A DNA stretch of 64,000 nucleotides from Streptomyces antibioticus (GTDB lineage: Bacteria > Actinomycetota > Actinomycetes > Streptomycetales > Streptomycetaceae): NCBI RefSeq assembly GCF_001514065.1, contig NZ_KQ948427.1, forward strand, positions 62,001-126,000, read 5' to 3'. Each line of letters opens with the position of its first letter. Within the stretch, counting starts at the first letter, position 1. The position numbers were made by a program, and so were the translations under genes. The notes under the pieces are model-generated. The model was given only the letters and a program-made list of their open reading frames with translations. It was not told the origin of the DNA and ran no database searches. Shown one piece after another: positions 62,271 through 64,000 of this stretch.

Positions 62271-62855
62271 TCAGGGCTTCCAGTGCGGGTCGCGGCCGAG
62301 GAAGGCGAGCAGGGACTCGGCGTGTCCCGCGCCTTCCGGGACCTGCCGTGCCGGGGCGAACACCTGGTAGGCGTCGCGGAGATGGTCCACGAGGTGGTCC
62401 GCGACCGGCCGGATGCCCTCGGCCAGCTCCTCCGGGAGCGGCAGGTCCTGGCCCGTCGCGACGGCGATGTCCCAGGCGTGCACGGCCGCGTCCATCGCGG
62501 CCGCCGCGGCGGCGAACGGCAGGGGCAGCGGGCCAAGGGGCGTGGGCACCGCCTCGCTGTCCGCGGGCAGCCCCGCGTAGGCGGCCGCCACCGCCCGCAG
62601 CACCTCGTCGAGCTGCGCCGACGGGTCCGCGGCGAGGGCGTCCTCGGGGTGGAAGGGATCGGAGTCGGGGCACCCGCCGGTGATCGCGAGACCGTAGCCC
62701 TGCTGGTCGATGCGCGCGTGGTTGAACACCTGGCGGGCCGTCCACTCGCTGCACGGCGTCGCCGCTCCCCACGCCACCGCCGGCACCCCCGCGACCACCT
62801 CACGGAGATAGTCGTGCGCACCTGTGAGAACCTCGAACCCTCGGGTGTCCGCCAT
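62271..62855 (-). CDS. DinB/mycothiol-dependent-type metal-binding protein (TIGR03086 family)
   Basis: 194 residues, four-helix bundle of the maleylpyruvate-isomerase/DinB superfamily: TPCSEWTARQVFNHA (first His), AVHAWDIAVATGQDL (HxWD signature) and the C-terminal HLVDHLRDAYQVFAPA. Relatives use mycothiol, fitting an actinomycete. ATG 62855 after GGGAGA. Divergent from the FUSC exporter across a perfect 8-bp dyad. Confidence 0.88.
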   Translation of the reverse strand: MADTRGFEVLTGAHDYLREVVAGVPAVAWGAATPCSEWTARQVFNHARIDQQGYGLAITGGCPDSDPFHPEDALAADPSAQLDEVLRAVAAAYAGLPADSEAVPTPLGPLPLPFAAAAAAMDAAVHAWDIAVATGQDLPLPEELAEGIRPVADHLVDHLRDAYQVFAPARQVPEGAGHAESLLAFLGRDPHWKP

Positions 62856-62908
62856 CACCGGTCTCCCCTCTTGCCGCCGATCTGCTGTTGCCAACAATCT
62901 AGGCACCC

Positions 62909-62931
62909 TTGCGGACAGTTACGGTCCGCAA
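62909..62931. promoter_or_regulatory. Operator-like dyad in the divergent TIGR03086/FUSC region
   Basis: TTGCGGAC (62909-62916) and GTCCGCAA (62924-62931) are perfect 8-bp arms with a 7-bp spacer. It covers the first possible start codon of the exporter gene, which favours a later start for that gene. Confidence 0.6.
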
Positions 62932-62972
62932 TGAGTACGACCCCGCACATGTGGAAGAGGAACAGCCTGAGG

Positions 62973-64000
62973 ATGCTGGATGTACGTGAGTGGATGACGC
63001 CCCTGCTGCGCTTCGTGAAGCGACGCAGAGACCCCGCGGTCGTCCACGCGGTGCGGTCCGCGGCCGCGGCGACGATCGCGTACGTCATCGCGCTGCGCCT
63101 GAGCCCGGAGCCGGCCCCGCTGACCGCGCCCCTGACCGCGCTGCTGGTCGTCCAGGTCACCCTCTACGCGACGCTCACCAACGGCATCCGCCGGGTCAAC
63201 TCCGTGGTCGCCGGTGTGCTGGTCGCCATCGCCTTCAGCCTGCTGGTCGGACTGACCTGGTGGAGCCTCGGGCTGCTGATCCTGGCCTCGCTGGCGGTGG
63301 GGCATCTGGTGAAGGTCGACGAGTACGTGCCCGAGGTGGCGATCAGCGCGATGCTGGTCCTCGGGGTGACGACGGTCGGGGACACCGCGTGGGCGCGGGT
63401 GCTGGAGACGCTGATCGGGGCGGTCGTCGGCCTCGGCCTCAACCTGCTGTTCGCGCCACCGGTGTGGGTGGACGAGGCGGGCGAGTCGATCGAGGATCTG
63501 GCCCGCCGGGTACGCCAGTTGATGCTGCGCATGGGCGAGGAGGCCGCGGGCCGCACACCCGTGGAGCGCGCGCGGGAGCGGCTGCACGAGGCACGCCGGC
63601 TCGACCACGACATCGTCGAGGTGGACGCCGCCCTGAGGCAGGCCGAGGACAGCCTGCGGCTCAATCCGCGCGTCCGGGAGGGACTGCTGCACCGGGTGGT
63701 GCTGCGCACCGGCCTGGACACACTGGAGATCTGCACGGTCGTGCTGCGGGTCCTCGCCCGCACCTTCGCCGACCTCGCCAAGGAACGCGACCCCGAGCCC
63801 TTGTTCGGCGCGCAGTCGGGCGCCGCCGTGGACCAGTTGCTGTCCGAGATCGCGGACGCCATCGTCAGCTTCGCGGTGCTGGTCACCGCCCATGTCAGCC
63901 AGAGCGCCGAGTCGGCCGAGGAGCGGCTCGCCTCCGAGCTGCGGCAGGCCGCGGCCACCCGCGACAAGCTCGCCCAGCTGCTCCTGGAGGAGGTGCAGCG
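62973..64000 (+). CDS. FUSC/aromatic acid exporter family membrane protein, 3' end cut by window
   Basis: At least 342 residues, running off the window. N-terminal membrane bundle (about 35-150): VRSAAAATIAYVIALRLSPE, LTALLVVQVTLYATLTNGI, GRVNSV-type loop (RRVNSVVAGV), LETLIGAVVGLGLNLLFAPP. A cytoplasmic helical domain follows. FUSC proteins export aromatic acids or related compounds. The ATG at 62973 follows GAGGAA; an ATG at 62931 is in frame but overlaps a dyad and lacks a ribosome site, so the start is uncertain. Confidence 0.8.
   Translation, partial: MLDVREWMTPLLRFVKRRRDPAVVHAVRSAAAATIAYVIALRLSPEPAPLTAPLTALLVVQVTLYATLTNGIRRVNSVVAGVLVAIAFSLLVGLTWWSLGLLILASLAVGHLVKVDEYVPEVAISAMLVLGVTTVGDTAWARVLETLIGAVVGLGLNLLFAPPVWVDEAGESIEDLARRVRQLMLRMGEEAAGRTPVERARERLHEARRLDHDIVEVDAALRQAEDSLRLNPRVREGLLHRVVLRTGLDTLEICTVVLRVLARTFADLAKERDPEPLFGAQSGAAVDQLLSEIADAIVSFAVLVTAHVSQSAESAEERLASELRQAAATRDKLAQLLLEEVQ

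Overview
The window is very GC-rich. It has dense, often overlapping ORFs with strong third-position GC bias, frequent GTG starts, purine-rich ribosome sites and many families typical of filamentous actinomycetes (conservon, PucR, CGNR, CYP105/CYP157-type P450s, DUF4232, DUF4235, mycelial-type sigma factors). It is best read as a stretch of a Streptomyces chromosome. I see no tRNA, rRNA, insertion sequence, integrase or CRISPR array. The content is a mosaic of short regulator-plus-enzyme units, as expected outside the most conserved core.

Layout. 0-6 kb: a partial ECF sigma factor divergent from a membrane Ser/Thr kinase, a DUF4232 lipoprotein, an ArsB/SLC13 permease, and an unusual sigma-like/zinc-finger/membrane/ricin fusion. 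6-13 kb: AraC-PhyH pair, aldo/keto reductase, a TetR-controlled flavoprotein/NTF2 operon with two visible operators, a CYP105-like P450 with its ferredoxin, and a LysE exporter. 13-22 kb: small enzymes, a cation diffusion facilitator, a GST of the glutathionyl-hydroquinone reductase type, VOC and PPOX proteins, a TetR regulator, an APC permease and a YtcJ-type amidohydrolase. 22-30 kb: a complete conservon cvnA-E, ending in a P450 that lacks the ExxR arginine, facing an unrecognised 568-residue protein with a DDxxD motif; a PucR-type regulator lies on the other side.

30-38 kb: TetR/DUF1304 operon with twin operators, a GlxA-type regulator, and a MarR-controlled aldehyde dehydrogenase/alcohol dehydrogenase operon with two matching operators. 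38-43 kb: a translation-linked group (variant EF-Tu, PRPP synthetase, TetM-type ribosome-protection protein preceded by a candidate leader peptide ORF and 18-bp repeats), then another P450. 44-48 kb: a reduced Mrp/Mbh-like cation antiporter operon. 49-54 kb: TauE permease, secreted GH16 glucanase with a ricin-type lectin domain, a PHP protein, a HAD phosphatase, a candidate structured non-coding RNA with its own promoter and terminator, and an SDR gene with a MerR-type 19-bp-spacer promoter. 54-57 kb: a Tap-like protein (XRE helix-turn-helix plus polymerase-palm-like motifs) coupled to a second small XRE protein. 57-64 kb: ROK regulator, a decayed DUF3626 gene, an FBP/EF-G-binding protein, a quinone reductase divergent from a CGNR regulator across a large dyad, and a partial FUSC exporter.

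The strongest candidates for something new are the conservon facing the DDxxD protein (22.2-28.4 kb), the Tap-like polymerase-motif protein (54.5-56.3 kb), the candidate ncRNA (53.3-53.44 kb) and the leader-ORF/repeat control region of the ribosome-protection gene (40.38-40.64 kb). All function calls rest on recognition of families by eye; no database search was run.
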